From contig NZ_CP046401.1 of assembly GCF_009762775.1 (NCBI RefSeq), positions 6,088,001-6,152,000 of the forward strand: 64,000 bases of DNA, in the 5' to 3' direction. Origin of the DNA: Maribellus comscasis. Lineage in GTDB: Bacteria > Bacteroidota > Bacteroidia > Bacteroidales > Prolixibacteraceae. The translations under genes were made by a program, and so were the position numbers. The notes under the pieces are model-generated. The model searched no databases and had not been told where the DNA came from. It saw only the letters and a list, made by a program, of their open reading frames with translations. Each line of letters starts with the position of its first letter. Positions within the stretch are counted from its first letter, which is position 1. Positions 1-8,816 of this stretch are shown here, piece by piece.

Positions 1-405
1 GCCATCTCGGACGGGATTTATTACACCGGCGATTTGGCCTGGAAAGATGAAGATGGTTATTTCTGGTTTGTAGGTAGAGCTGACGATGTGATTAAAAGCT
101 CGGGTTACCGAATCGGGCCGTTTGAAGTGGAAAGCGCATTAATGACACACCCTGCAGTGGTGGAATGTGCCATTACCGGAGTGCCCGATGACATTCGCGG
201 GCAGGTGGTAAAAGCTACCGTTGTTTTAGGCCACGACTACAAAGAAAAAGCAGGCGATGTTTTGGTAAAAGAATTGCAAAGCCATGTGAAAAAAGTAACT
301 GCCCCCTACAAATACCCAAGGGTAATTGAATTTGTTGATGAATTGCCTAAAACCATCAGCGGAAAAATTCGGCGGGTGGAAATTCGTGAACGAGACCATC
401 AATAG
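1..405 (+). CDS. Acyl-CoA/acetyl-CoA synthetase, C-terminal part (5' end outside window)
   Basis: Only the last 134 residues are in the window, and the frame is open from base 1. The visible part covers the end of the large domain and the small swivelling domain of an ANL-superfamily AMP-forming ligase. It shows the YYTGDLA core, the hinge [16 protein letters not shown], and near the end [10 protein letters not shown], which carries the conserved adenylation lysine. The enzyme would activate a carboxylic acid to acyl-AMP and then acyl-CoA in the cytoplasm. The hinge and tail resemble medium-chain acyl-CoA (ACSM-like) and acetyl-CoA synthetases. Substrate cannot be fixed from this part alone. 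The gene is followed by a strong stem-loop. Confidence 0.9.
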   Translation, partial: AISDGIYYTGDLAWKDEDGYFWFVGRADDVIKSSGYRIGPFEVESALMTHPAVVECAITGVPDDIRGQVVKATVVLGHDYKEKAGDVLVKELQSHVKKVTAPYKYPRVIEFVDELPKTISGKIRRVEIRERDHQ

Positions 406-433
406 AAGCTTAATTGTAAAAACGAATCCTTTC

Positions 434-506
434 AAAGTGTCATTTCAGATAGGAAAAGAAATCCGGTGTTATCGGTTTCTATCCGTTTGGGATGACACTT
501 TTTTAT
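434..506 (+). terminator. Long stem-loop terminator after the acyl-CoA synthetase
   Basis: AAAGTGTCAT (434-443) pairs perfectly with ATGACACTTT (492-501), and a T-run follows. A second inner hairpin (GAAATCCG against CGGTTTC) sits in the loop. The position, just after the stop at 405 and before the convergent gene ending at 556, fits a rho-independent terminator for the plus strand. Confidence 0.7.
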
Positions 507-555
507 TCCGTTAAATCAGGCTAACGACCTGAATCCGGATCCTCATTGTACTGGA

Positions 556-2658
556 TTAGAATTCTATTCCCCGGATAAATGGCTGCAAAGCATTGCCCCA
601 TATTTGGTAACCTGCATCAGTGGGATGGCAGAAATCGAACGTGAGTTCTTTGGTTAAAATTCCGTCAGGAGTAAGCATTTCAGAACTGATGTCGAGCAGC
701 GTAATATCATTTTCCTGAGCAAATGTCTGTAAAATTTTGTTGGTTTCGTTTATCAATATCCGGCGCGGATTATCGGACTTTTCTTCCCTTGGCATAATTT
801 CCATCAAAACAATTTTTGCCCGTGGAACTTTCGATCGTACACGCAAACAAATGGCTTTTAGTCCTTCTACGATTTCCTCCGGGGTATTCATCCGTGCATT
901 TTTTGTTTGGCTGGTGTTGTTGGTGCCAATGTGAATAATTACAAGTTTCGGATCCAGTCGGTCGAGTTCGCCGTGATCCAGCCGCCACAATACATTTTGT
1001 GTACGATCCCAGCCAAAACCTAAATTCAGCACGCGGTGATTTCCGAACGTTTCCTTCCACGAATTTGGGCCATTGGGTTCACGTGAACGTCCGTCGGCAT
1101 ATTTTAAAGGCGGGAAAGAACCGCCCCAAAAGTGGGTAATGGAGTTTCCAATCAAAACAATATCCGGATTTAGCGAATCTTTTACCTGTAATACATCGGC
1201 ATGACGAACCCACCAGTCGTAGCTGTCTTTTTCCAGTTTCGAAGTGGGAACGATGGCCGAATTAACCGGTTTTTTAGTATCGCGCGATGGGTCGCCCATT
1301 AATTCCGAAAGCAGCGGTTCCATAGCCTTTGCCCAGGCTTCCGCGCCGGCAGGAGTAGGGTGTAACCAGTCGCCCAGCATGTTGTGATTGATTGACCCAT
1401 CCATATTCAGAAATACATGGTTTACATCGCAATAAAAAATGTGTTTATTGTCGGCCAAACGGGAAACAATATCCGAAGCCCGTTCGAGTATCCGGCGGTG
1501 CGACGTTGGATTTGGCCCACCGTAAGCGCCGGGGAAACAACGCAGCAGAATAATTTTTGATTCCGGGCATTTTTCCCTGAATATTTTTACAATCTCTTCC
1601 ATTCCGCCAGCCAGTTGTCCTGCAGTGTGGCGCGTCGGATAATTCTTTTCGTCGATATTATTGGTGCCGATTTCAAGAATAATCACTTTCGGTGACTGCC
1701 CTTCCATCTCTCCGTTTTGAATATTCCAGATGATATTTTCGGTGCGATAGCCTGAAAAACCCAAATTCACTGCGTTGCGTGAGGCAAAATATTTTTTCCA
1801 CACTGCCTGGTACTGCGGTTTCTCAAAATTGTTGGTAATGGAGTTGCCTACAAACAGCAAGTCGTATTTGTGATTTTTTACCAGCTTTACTTTTTCCTCA
1901 TGACGTTCAGGAGAATATCCTTCCACCGGAGCTGCCGCCGGATTTACTTCTTCTTTGGGAAAAACCATTTCTCCGTTCCAAAAGGAAACCAGTAATTTTT
2001 TTGTTGAACTACTATTTTTTGCGTCGTTTACATTTTTGTTGAAAGCAATTCCGTCGTAACCAATCCACGTTTTGCTATATTCAATCGCGGCGTTGAGTGC
2101 TGTTGGATTTAGCGTGACAGAATCAGTAATACACAAAAGTTTTGTATGCGTTGTTAGCGGCGGATTAATGACCGGAAAAACCGTTCCCTGTGTAGTTTCT
2201 TCAAAACCGGCCGGATTTATCAGAATTAAATCATCCGGGCGTTCATTTTCGTCCAGTTCGTACACTGTGAGCGCCGCTAGCTTGCTTCCATCTGAAATTC
2301 CGACGATGGAAGTATGCCCGGTTTCCAGCTGTAGTTTTTCATCCGACAGAATCAAACGAAAAGCCTTGCAGGCATCTGCCAGTTGGACATTATCTCCTTT
2401 TAAAGTGACGACTGAAAACCCCTGCTGTATAAAAACCGAGGTAAGCGAATCGTTTTTTGATTCTGTTCCCGGGAAAAACAAAACAGTGCCCTTTGGCGAT
2501 GAGCTATGGTTTATCTCTGCATAAGGTGTTGCCGTTTCATTTATTATCCCGCCGGAAAGAACGGTTCCGTTGAGAGAAACGTTTTGTGTTTTTTGTTGAC
2601 AGGCTACAATGCTAAAAGCCAGAATGGCAATACAGAACAATTGGGTTAATCGTTTCAT
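556..2658 (-). CDS. Three-domain esterase lipoprotein: alpha/beta-hydrolase-like domain plus two SGNH domains
   Basis: The 700-residue protein starts with a lipoprotein signal (lipobox FSIVAC, Cys20), so it is exported and lipid-anchored. Residues of about 50-210 resemble an alpha/beta hydrolase, with a GISDG nucleophile-elbow-like motif. Two PAF-acetylhydrolase-like SGNH domains follow. The first has FVGNSIT, GTNN and DWLHPTPAGAEAW. The second has LIGNSITHFWGG, GTNN and DFCHPTDAGYQIW. Both SGNH domains keep the Ser and the Asp-x-x-His pair, so both look active. Such enzymes usually remove acetyl or other acyl groups from polysaccharides. No carbohydrate locus is adjacent, so the substrate is unknown. 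The fusion of three hydrolase units is unusual. Confidence 0.8.
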   Translation of the reverse strand: MKRLTQLFCIAILAFSIVACQQKTQNVSLNGTVLSGGIINETATPYAEINHSSSPKGTVLFFPGTESKNDSLTSVFIQQGFSVVTLKGDNVQLADACKAFRLILSDEKLQLETGHTSIVGISDGSKLAALTVYELDENERPDDLILINPAGFEETTQGTVFPVINPPLTTHTKLLCITDSVTLNPTALNAAIEYSKTWIGYDGIAFNKNVNDAKNSSSTKKLLVSFWNGEMVFPKEEVNPAAAPVEGYSPERHEEKVKLVKNHKYDLLFVGNSITNNFEKPQYQAVWKKYFASRNAVNLGFSGYRTENIIWNIQNGEMEGQSPKVIILEIGTNNIDEKNYPTRHTAGQLAGGMEEIVKIFREKCPESKIILLRCFPGAYGGPNPTSHRRILERASDIVSRLADNKHIFYCDVNHVFLNMDGSINHNMLGDWLHPTPAGAEAWAKAMEPLLSELMGDPSRDTKKPVNSAIVPTSKLEKDSYDWWVRHADVLQVKDSLNPDIVLIGNSITHFWGGSFPPLKYADGRSREPNGPNSWKETFGNHRVLNLGFGWDRTQNVLWRLDHGELDRLDPKLVIIHIGTNNTSQTKNARMNTPEEIVEGLKAICLRVRSKVPRAKIVLMEIMPREEKSDNPRRILINETNKILQTFAQENDITLLDISSEMLTPDGILTKELTFDFCHPTDAGYQIWGNALQPFIRGIEF

Positions 2659-2825
2659 GATTAATGTGGTAATTTTTTTTGATGGCTAAAAGTAGATAAA
2701 ATTCCCGCATGAATGAAATCTGATATCCTTATTCATCAGGTGACTTCAGGCCTCCATATAAAGTGTTGGCGGAAAATGCCTGACATGAATTTTTCCTTTT
2801 CGGTTTTCATTCCCATAGGAAATGA

Positions 2826-2833
2826 TATTTTTG
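2826..2833 (+). promoter_or_regulatory. Bacteroidetes -7 box for the O-acylation operon
   Basis: TATTTTTG matches the TAnnTTTG consensus of the Bacteroidetes housekeeping sigma factor, 19 nt before the TTG start at 2853. I see no clear -33 element. Confidence 0.5.
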
Positions 2834-2852
2834 CAGCTTTAATTTATTTGAA

Positions 2853-4403
2853 TTGAATCTGAATATAAAAAATATCGTTTTGATTTTGCTTGTGGTATCT
2901 TTGATCTGCACATCCAGGATAAATGCTCAATCTGATACCATCCCCGGAAATTATTTCTCAACATTCACAGAAAATATAAAACAGATTTCTGATTTGTATT
3001 TTTTTTCTCAAAAGGAACTTTATCCCGGAAAGTTTACATTTAAAAATACTACTGATTTTTCCGAAGCATATAAATCGTTACATTTTCCTGTCTTTCCTGG
3101 AGCTATTGATAAGTCAGAAGAATATTTCAGCTTTCTGAATTCGCTGGCAGACGAGCGGAAAAAGAATTTGGTTCAACTGTTTTCGTTTTATGAAAAAGAT
3201 TTTGAAACGGAATTTAAAAAAGAGGGTTTGCCTGTTGAATTAAAATACCTGGCTCCTGCTATTTCAGCTTTAAATGTTCATTCAACCGGGGAAGGCAAAA
3301 GAGCCGGCATTTGGCATCTTTCGCATTTTCAGGCCCTGTTGAATGGCGGCGAAGTAACTCGTTTGGTGGATGAACGACTGGATGTTATACGTTCAACAGG
3401 AATAGCAGCCCGGGACCTGAAACAAAATCTGGAAATTTACAATAACACAGAGTTGGCTGTTCTCGCTTTTATTTCAGGGAATACAGCGGTAAAAAATGCG
3501 ATTCATTTTGCAGGTGAAAGCTCGGGCACCGCTTCCGTTTTAAGCCATCTTCCGGGAAAAGTTGCTGAGCAAATTGCAGCGTTTCAGGCAATGGCTGCGT
3601 TTTTGAATACCAGTCGGTTTATTCCTGAACCGGGGTTTTATCAAAAAAAGAACGCTCCTGACACCGTTAGGATATACCGCCAGTTGCATTTTAAACAAAT
3701 TGAAAAAGTAATTGGGATTTCAGCTGAGCAAATCAGTGATTTAAATCCGGAGTACAAATATTCCATTGTCCCGGAGAATTCAAAGGGGCGGAGAGTTGCT
3801 CTTCCCAAAGGCAAAAGAGATGATTTTGTGTTATGGAATGATTCGATAAATAACGCCATTGATTCGAGCTATTTCCAATTGATAACACAAAAAATTGAAT
3901 ATCCGCCGGCACCTAACCGACAGTATTTGGGCGAGCCCGTAAAAGACCTGGAAATTGAAGGAAAAACAAAAATAAAATATCGTTTAAAAACCGGTGATGT
4001 ACTTGGTATTATTGCTGAAACTTATGACGTTCGTATTGCCGATTTAAAATACTGGAATAATATTGTGAATGAAAGGCGAATCCAGGCAGGGCAAGTGATT
4101 GATATTTTTATACCTGATGACCAGGCTGATTATTACAGGAATCTGGTAAATCAAACTGCCGAGAAACCGAATGAGAAGGAAGATGTTATTGATAGAATTC
4201 AGAGTACCACCGCATTAAAAGTTTACGAACAGTTTGATACAAACCAAAAAATAGAACACGTGGTAAAAAATGGTGAATCTCCGTTTGTTATTGCAAAGCA
4301 GTATGAAGGAGTGACACCAGAACTGATATTGGAGTGGAATAACATTGATAATCCGAGAAAAATACAAATTGGTCAGAAACTAATAATACATCCCCGAAAA
4401 TGA
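2853..4403 (+). CDS. LysM protein with a degenerate lytic-transglycosylase (MltD-like) domain
   Basis: The 516-residue protein is exported (Sec signal ending near SRINA). Residues of about 90-260 follow the MltD-type GEWL fold: LPVELKYL, then AGIWHLS, then a DERLDV helix. The catalytic positions are lost. Where MltD has IESAF the sequence reads AISAL, with Ile137 in place of the catalytic Glu. The AGxWQ glutamine is His, and the AYNSG motif reads AFISG. Two LysM domains follow (about 371-420 and 468-516). It is therefore probably a glycan-binding pseudoenzyme rather than a hydrolase. The start is TTG, chosen because the signal peptide begins there. The stop overlaps the next ATG by 4 nt, so it is the first gene of the operon. 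Confidence 0.8.
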   Translation: MNLNIKNIVLILLVVSLICTSRINAQSDTIPGNYFSTFTENIKQISDLYFFSQKELYPGKFTFKNTTDFSEAYKSLHFPVFPGAIDKSEEYFSFLNSLADERKKNLVQLFSFYEKDFETEFKKEGLPVELKYLAPAISALNVHSTGEGKRAGIWHLSHFQALLNGGEVTRLVDERLDVIRSTGIAARDLKQNLEIYNNTELAVLAFISGNTAVKNAIHFAGESSGTASVLSHLPGKVAEQIAAFQAMAAFLNTSRFIPEPGFYQKKNAPDTVRIYRQLHFKQIEKVIGISAEQISDLNPEYKYSIVPENSKGRRVALPKGKRDDFVLWNDSINNAIDSSYFQLITQKIEYPPAPNRQYLGEPVKDLEIEGKTKIKYRLKTGDVLGIIAETYDVRIADLKYWNNIVNERRIQAGQVIDIFIPDDQADYYRNLVNQTAEKPNEKEDVIDRIQSTTALKVYEQFDTNQKIEHVVKNGESPFVIAKQYEGVTPELILEWNNIDNPRKIQIGQKLIIHPRK

Positions 4404-5872
4404 AACCAGTTAAAATATTGCTTTTTACGTTTGGCGTTTTTCTGCTTTTGGCGGGTACCATGTGGATTACTCCCGGAGGGGGAGTAAAATTAGGTGCCTT
4501 TACATTTCACATGCCTACTTTTAAAGAAATGCTGGCTGATAATGAGGTAGAATATGCCGATGTTTCTGAAATTCTGGAACAGCAGTTTGATATTGATTCT
4601 CTGGTGGATATCGATTTGGATATGGACACTGTTTGCTCTGATTCAGTTGCTGAATTTATTCCAAGTGCCAGTTATGATTCCCTTGTTGCCTCAATTTATA
4701 AGATTGAATTGGCAGATACGGGAAAAATTAATTTGCATCGGTTTTTTCAAACCCTTCACGACAGTACATTGATTCGGATAATGCACTATGGCGACAGCCA
4801 GATTGAGGGAGACCGGATTACCAGTTTTGTCCGGAACAAGTTTCAGGTAAAGTTTGGCGGGAGTGGTCCGGGGTTACGCCCGGCTTTACAACCTTACGAT
4901 TATATTTTTAGTGCCGTTCAGGAAAACTCAGATAATTGGAAACGTTATCCCATTTACGGGAAAGTTGATTCCACCGTTGAGCACGATCGTTACGGTGTAA
5001 TGGGAGCTTTTTCAAGATTTGCGCCGCCGGCAAGCGACACTCTTCCTTTCCGGGATTCAATTTTGTACGATGCTGAGTTGAACATTTCCAAGTCAGATAT
5101 TTCGTACAAACTTACAAGAGAATATAAACATTTCAGAATGTTCTACGGAAACGCCAAACGCCCTGTTGAAATGCAGCTCATGGTAAAAGCAGACATCTTG
5201 CTGACCGATACTTTGCCTGCAGCGTTGGAGTATGGTGTGATTGAATGTCAGCTTCCGGATTCGGTAAGTCATATTTCTGTTCGTTTCTCGGGCTACGACA
5301 GTCCCGATATTTACGGTATAGAGTTGGCGGAACAGCAGGGGGTGATTGTGGATAATATTGCGCTTCGGGGAAGTTCGGGAACTATTTTTACAAAATCAGA
5401 TTACCTCCACAGCCTGAAAATGTACAGTGATTTAAAACCCGGGCTCTTTCTTCTTCAATTTGGCGGTAATGTAGTGCCCTATATTAAAAACGAAAAGGCC
5501 ATAAAAAATTACGGGCGCTGGTTTAAAAGTCAAATATTAAGATTGCAGAATTTGTGCCCGGACGCTGCCATTATTGTAATCGGACCAAGTGACATGTCAA
5601 CCAAGGAAAAAGACAAGTATGTTACCTACGAATATTTGCCTGTTGTAGTGGAAACTTTAAAAGAAGTTGCGCTGTCGACCGGCTGCGGATTTTGGGATAT
5701 GTATGAGGCAATGGGAGGATACAACAGTATGCCTTCGTGGGTTAACGCCGATCCTGAGTTGGCACGTCCTGACTATGTGCATTTTTCGGCTCGCGGAGCA
5801 CGTCTGGTGGCGAATATGTTTTATAATGCATTGATTTTTGAGTACAACAATTTTTTAATGGAAGTAAATTGA
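4400..5872 (+). CDS. Membrane-anchored SGNH/GDSL hydrolase, O-acylation operon
   Basis: The 490-residue protein has an N-terminal membrane anchor or uncleaved signal (about residues 4-24), so the catalytic part is periplasmic. MHYGDSQIEGDRI carries the block I serine, and near the C-terminus PDYVHFSARGARL carries the Asp-x-x-His pair. The family is the AlgX/PatB-like group of SGNH proteins often encoded beside an MBOAT gene, where they transfer or remove acyl groups on a surface glycan. It overlaps the gene before it (ATGA) and the gene after it, so the operon is translationally coupled. Confidence 0.8.
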   Translation: MKPVKILLFTFGVFLLLAGTMWITPGGGVKLGAFTFHMPTFKEMLADNEVEYADVSEILEQQFDIDSLVDIDLDMDTVCSDSVAEFIPSASYDSLVASIYKIELADTGKINLHRFFQTLHDSTLIRIMHYGDSQIEGDRITSFVRNKFQVKFGGSGPGLRPALQPYDYIFSAVQENSDNWKRYPIYGKVDSTVEHDRYGVMGAFSRFAPPASDTLPFRDSILYDAELNISKSDISYKLTREYKHFRMFYGNAKRPVEMQLMVKADILLTDTLPAALEYGVIECQLPDSVSHISVRFSGYDSPDIYGIELAEQQGVIVDNIALRGSSGTIFTKSDYLHSLKMYSDLKPGLFLLQFGGNVVPYIKNEKAIKNYGRWFKSQILRLQNLCPDAAIIVIGPSDMSTKEKDKYVTYEYLPVVVETLKEVALSTGCGFWDMYEAMGGYNSMPSWVNADPELARPDYVHFSARGARLVANMFYNALIFEYNNFLMEVN

Positions 5873-7122
5873 GGAGATTCATTTTTATATGGCTTGGATT
5901 GCTGTTTTCTGTGCACGTACTTGCACAGGACGAAAGTTATTTGTACCAGGTAAATCCGTACAATTTTATTCGGTACGACCGGAATGAACTGCATCATTTT
6001 GGAAACGATAAGTATGCGCAGAAACTTTTTACAAAGCTTGAAAATATGCTTTCAACGGGCGAGGGAAGAATAAATGTGGTTCATATTGGCGGATCACATA
6101 TTCAGGCCGGAACTTTTTCCGGAAGACTCAGGAGCCGTTTTCAGCAATTAAATGGCGATATGAACGCGGGGTGGGGGTTTATGTTCCCCTATCGGATAGC
6201 TAGAACAAATTCGCCGTACGGCTACTATATTCGTTATTCCGGAGGCTGGCAAAGTTGCCGGAATATAGAGCGAAGAAAAAACGATCAGTTATTGGGAGTG
6301 GGAGGAATTTCTGCTACAACAAGGGCACCTTTTACCGACCTTACCATTTTGCTGGAAGATGAAAATGAGTTGGATTACAGCTTTCATAAAATTAAGGTTT
6401 TTTGCAATTACGAAACATCAAAGTATTCAGTGTCGGTTGACAGTAGTTTGGTAAAAAGACAAGTAAACGGAGATGGTTTTATTGAGTTTGAATTAAATGC
6501 ACATGTTGATAGTTTACGGCTGTTGATTCAGCGTGAAGCCAATTCTTCTGAAGGATTTACGCTGTATGGAATAAGCACGGAAAAAGCGCCGAATGGTTTT
6601 GTATATAACAGCATTGGCGTAAATGGTGCACATGTTCCGGCATTTTTACGTTGTCAGCTTTTTGAAGAACAAATGAAACAGTTGCAGCCCGATCTGGTTA
6701 TTCTCGGGCTTGGAATTAATGATGCGTACGGAAGGCGTTTTTCACAAAAGAGGTTTGAAGACAACTATTCTGAATTGATAGGAAAAATCAGAAAGGCAGC
6801 ACCACATACAGCCATCATTTTAACTACAAATAACGACAGTTATCTTTATCGCAGGTATGTGAATAAAAACGGAGAGAAAGTGGAAGAGAGCATGTTTAAA
6901 CTGGCAGAGAAACATGATACGGGCGTTTGGGATATGTTTGAAGTAATGGGAGGACTAAATTCAGTGGTTTTATGGGAAAGAAATTATTTGGCCCAGCACG
7001 ATAAAATCCATTTTACACGGGAAGGGTATCTTATGCTGGGGGATCTCTTTTTTGCAGCGTTTATGCAGAATTTTGAAAACTATGTTCAAACCAAAAATGA
7101 AGTTTCACAACTAACAAAATAA
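5869..7122 (+). CDS. Second SGNH hydrolase of the O-acylation operon
   Basis: The 417-residue protein has a Sec signal (ending near VLAQ). It has the same general fold as the preceding gene. Block I reads HIGGSHIQ, keeping the serine but with Gly in place of Asp in GDS. The C-terminal HDKIHFTREGYL keeps Asp-x-x-His. The start codon TTG at 5869 overlaps the previous stop (TTGA), and no other start gives the signal peptide. Together with its neighbour it suggests two sequential or partner acyl-transfer steps. Confidence 0.75.
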   Translation: MRRFIFIWLGLLFSVHVLAQDESYLYQVNPYNFIRYDRNELHHFGNDKYAQKLFTKLENMLSTGEGRINVVHIGGSHIQAGTFSGRLRSRFQQLNGDMNAGWGFMFPYRIARTNSPYGYYIRYSGGWQSCRNIERRKNDQLLGVGGISATTRAPFTDLTILLEDENELDYSFHKIKVFCNYETSKYSVSVDSSLVKRQVNGDGFIEFELNAHVDSLRLLIQREANSSEGFTLYGISTEKAPNGFVYNSIGVNGAHVPAFLRCQLFEEQMKQLQPDLVILGLGINDAYGRRFSQKRFEDNYSELIGKIRKAAPHTAIILTTNNDSYLYRRYVNKNGEKVEESMFKLAEKHDTGVWDMFEVMGGLNSVVLWERNYLAQHDKIHFTREGYLMLGDLFFAAFMQNFENYVQTKNEVSQLTK

Positions 7123-7125
7123 AAC

Positions 7126-8814
7126 TTGGATTTTATACAACAAATAAATTGGGGAGAATGGCTAAAAGGCATTTTGATTTATGATAAATCGGCACCGTTG
7201 ATTTTCACCCGTTTTTTCTTTTGGGGATTTTTTGCCCTGGTTCTTTTGGGATACTCTTTTGTGTACAATAAAAAAAATCGAAGTATTCGTGCAGGTTATC
7301 TATTTGCTGCCAGTTTATTTTTTTACTACAAGTCCAGTGGTTTTTTCTTTTTTATTTTATTATTCAGTACGATAACCGATTTTTTTATCGGAAAATGGAT
7401 TTACAATTCCCGGAATGAAATGGCTCGGAAGTTTCTTGTTGCTGCGAGTGTGGTTGTGAATCTTACTTTGCTGGCTTATTTTAAATATGCCTATTTTTTT
7501 ACCGACAGTATAAATACATTGCTGGGAACCGACCTGCATGTGATTAATCATCTGGCGATAATAGCAAATCAAACTGCGGGAACACACTTTAATGTAAACC
7601 AGATTTTATTGCCGGTGGGAATTTCGTTTTTTACATTTCAAACCATCAGTTATTCAGTTGATGTTTACCGGAGGCAGACTGAGCCGGTAAAAAATCTTAT
7701 CGATTTTGGTTTTTATGTTTCCTTTTTTCCTCAGTTGGTTGCCGGTCCAATTGTACGGGCATCGGGTTTTGTAAAACAAATTTACGAAGATTACCATGTT
7801 TCAAAACGTGAGTTTGGCTGGGCTGTTTTTATGATTTTAAAAGGACTCATAAAAAAAATATTTATTGGCGATTTTATTGCCGTAAATTTTGTTGATCGTG
7901 TTTTTTCAGATCCGATTACTTACACCGGCTTTGAAAATCTGATGGCTTTATTTGGTTACTCACTGCAAGTATATGTTGATTTTTCAGGATATACCGATAT
8001 CGCAATCGGAGTAGCTTTATTGATGGGGTTCAGGTTGCCGCAAAACTTTAATTCACCCTACAAAGCAAAAAGTGTAGGTGAGTTTTGGAAACGCTGGCAT
8101 ATGTCTCTTTCTTCCTGGTTAAAAGATTATCTGTATATTCCAATTGGTGGAAACCGCAACGGTTCGGTTTTTAGCTATATTAGTTTAGGGCTTGTTTTAG
8201 CAATCGTTGTGTTGCTGGCCGGTAAATTTATTTTGGTGCCCATTTTTGCTGTGGCGGTTTTGGTATTTGCAATTCTGGCCAGAATTTTTCCGGGTGTCAA
8301 ACGGCAAATTGATACCAATATAAATTTAATGCTGACCATGTTGTTGGGAGGTTTGTGGCATGGAGCATCGTGGCAGTTTATCATTTGGGGAGGTTTAAAC
8401 GGAATTGGCCTTGTTACATATAAGTTCTGGCGAAAAATAAGTCCCTGGGAAAAAAGAAATAACATTTTGGTCAACATCTGGAAAATTGCTATCACATTTG
8501 GTTTTATCACATTTACGCGTATCTTTTTCCGCTCCGAGTCGATGACCGTTGTAAACGGAATGATGCATCAGATAGCTACTGATTTACATTTAAATGTTAT
8601 CCCACAGGTTTTGGCTGCCTACAAGTGGGTTTTTCTGATGATGTTGTTCGGATTTTTTATTCACTGGTTAAGTGATAAATGGAAGGAGAAAATTACCGAG
8701 TGGTTTATTGGAACGCCTTTGTGGTTGAAAGTTGTAATTTCTGCGGTTGTTGTAATAATTGTTTATCAATCCATTTCAGCCGATATGCAACCATTTATTT
8801 ATTTCCAATTTTAA
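7126..8814 (+). CDS. MBOAT-family O-acyltransferase (AlgI/PatA/DltB-like)
   Basis: The 562-residue polytopic membrane protein has the MBOAT signature. YVDFSGYTDIAIG and PQNFNSPY lie mid-protein, and GGLWHGASWQFIIWG carries the invariant catalytic His412. MBOAT proteins pass acyl groups across the inner membrane to a periplasmic acceptor; PatA/PatB act on peptidoglycan and AlgI/J/F/X on alginate. Here the upstream LysM protein suggests peptidoglycan or a peptidoglycan-attached glycan, which is inference. The start is TTG, 3 nt after the preceding stop. The gene ends 2 nt from the convergent barrel gene. Confidence 0.85.
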   Translation: MDFIQQINWGEWLKGILIYDKSAPLIFTRFFFWGFFALVLLGYSFVYNKKNRSIRAGYLFAASLFFYYKSSGFFFFILLFSTITDFFIGKWIYNSRNEMARKFLVAASVVVNLTLLAYFKYAYFFTDSINTLLGTDLHVINHLAIIANQTAGTHFNVNQILLPVGISFFTFQTISYSVDVYRRQTEPVKNLIDFGFYVSFFPQLVAGPIVRASGFVKQIYEDYHVSKREFGWAVFMILKGLIKKIFIGDFIAVNFVDRVFSDPITYTGFENLMALFGYSLQVYVDFSGYTDIAIGVALLMGFRLPQNFNSPYKAKSVGEFWKRWHMSLSSWLKDYLYIPIGGNRNGSVFSYISLGLVLAIVVLLAGKFILVPIFAVAVLVFAILARIFPGVKRQIDTNINLMLTMLLGGLWHGASWQFIIWGGLNGIGLVTYKFWRKISPWEKRNNILVNIWKIAITFGFITFTRIFFRSESMTVVNGMMHQIATDLHLNVIPQVLAAYKWVFLMMLFGFFIHWLSDKWKEKITEWFIGTPLWLKVVISAVVVIIVYQSISADMQPFIYFQF

Positions 8815-8816
8815 AA

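Noticed and set aside
101..116. Third copy of the GGGTTACC...CGAAT promoter motif inside the acyl-CoA synthetase
   Set aside because: GGGTTACC is followed directly by GAATCGG without the T-run or the nine-base gap, and it lies in coding sequence, so it is chance similarity.
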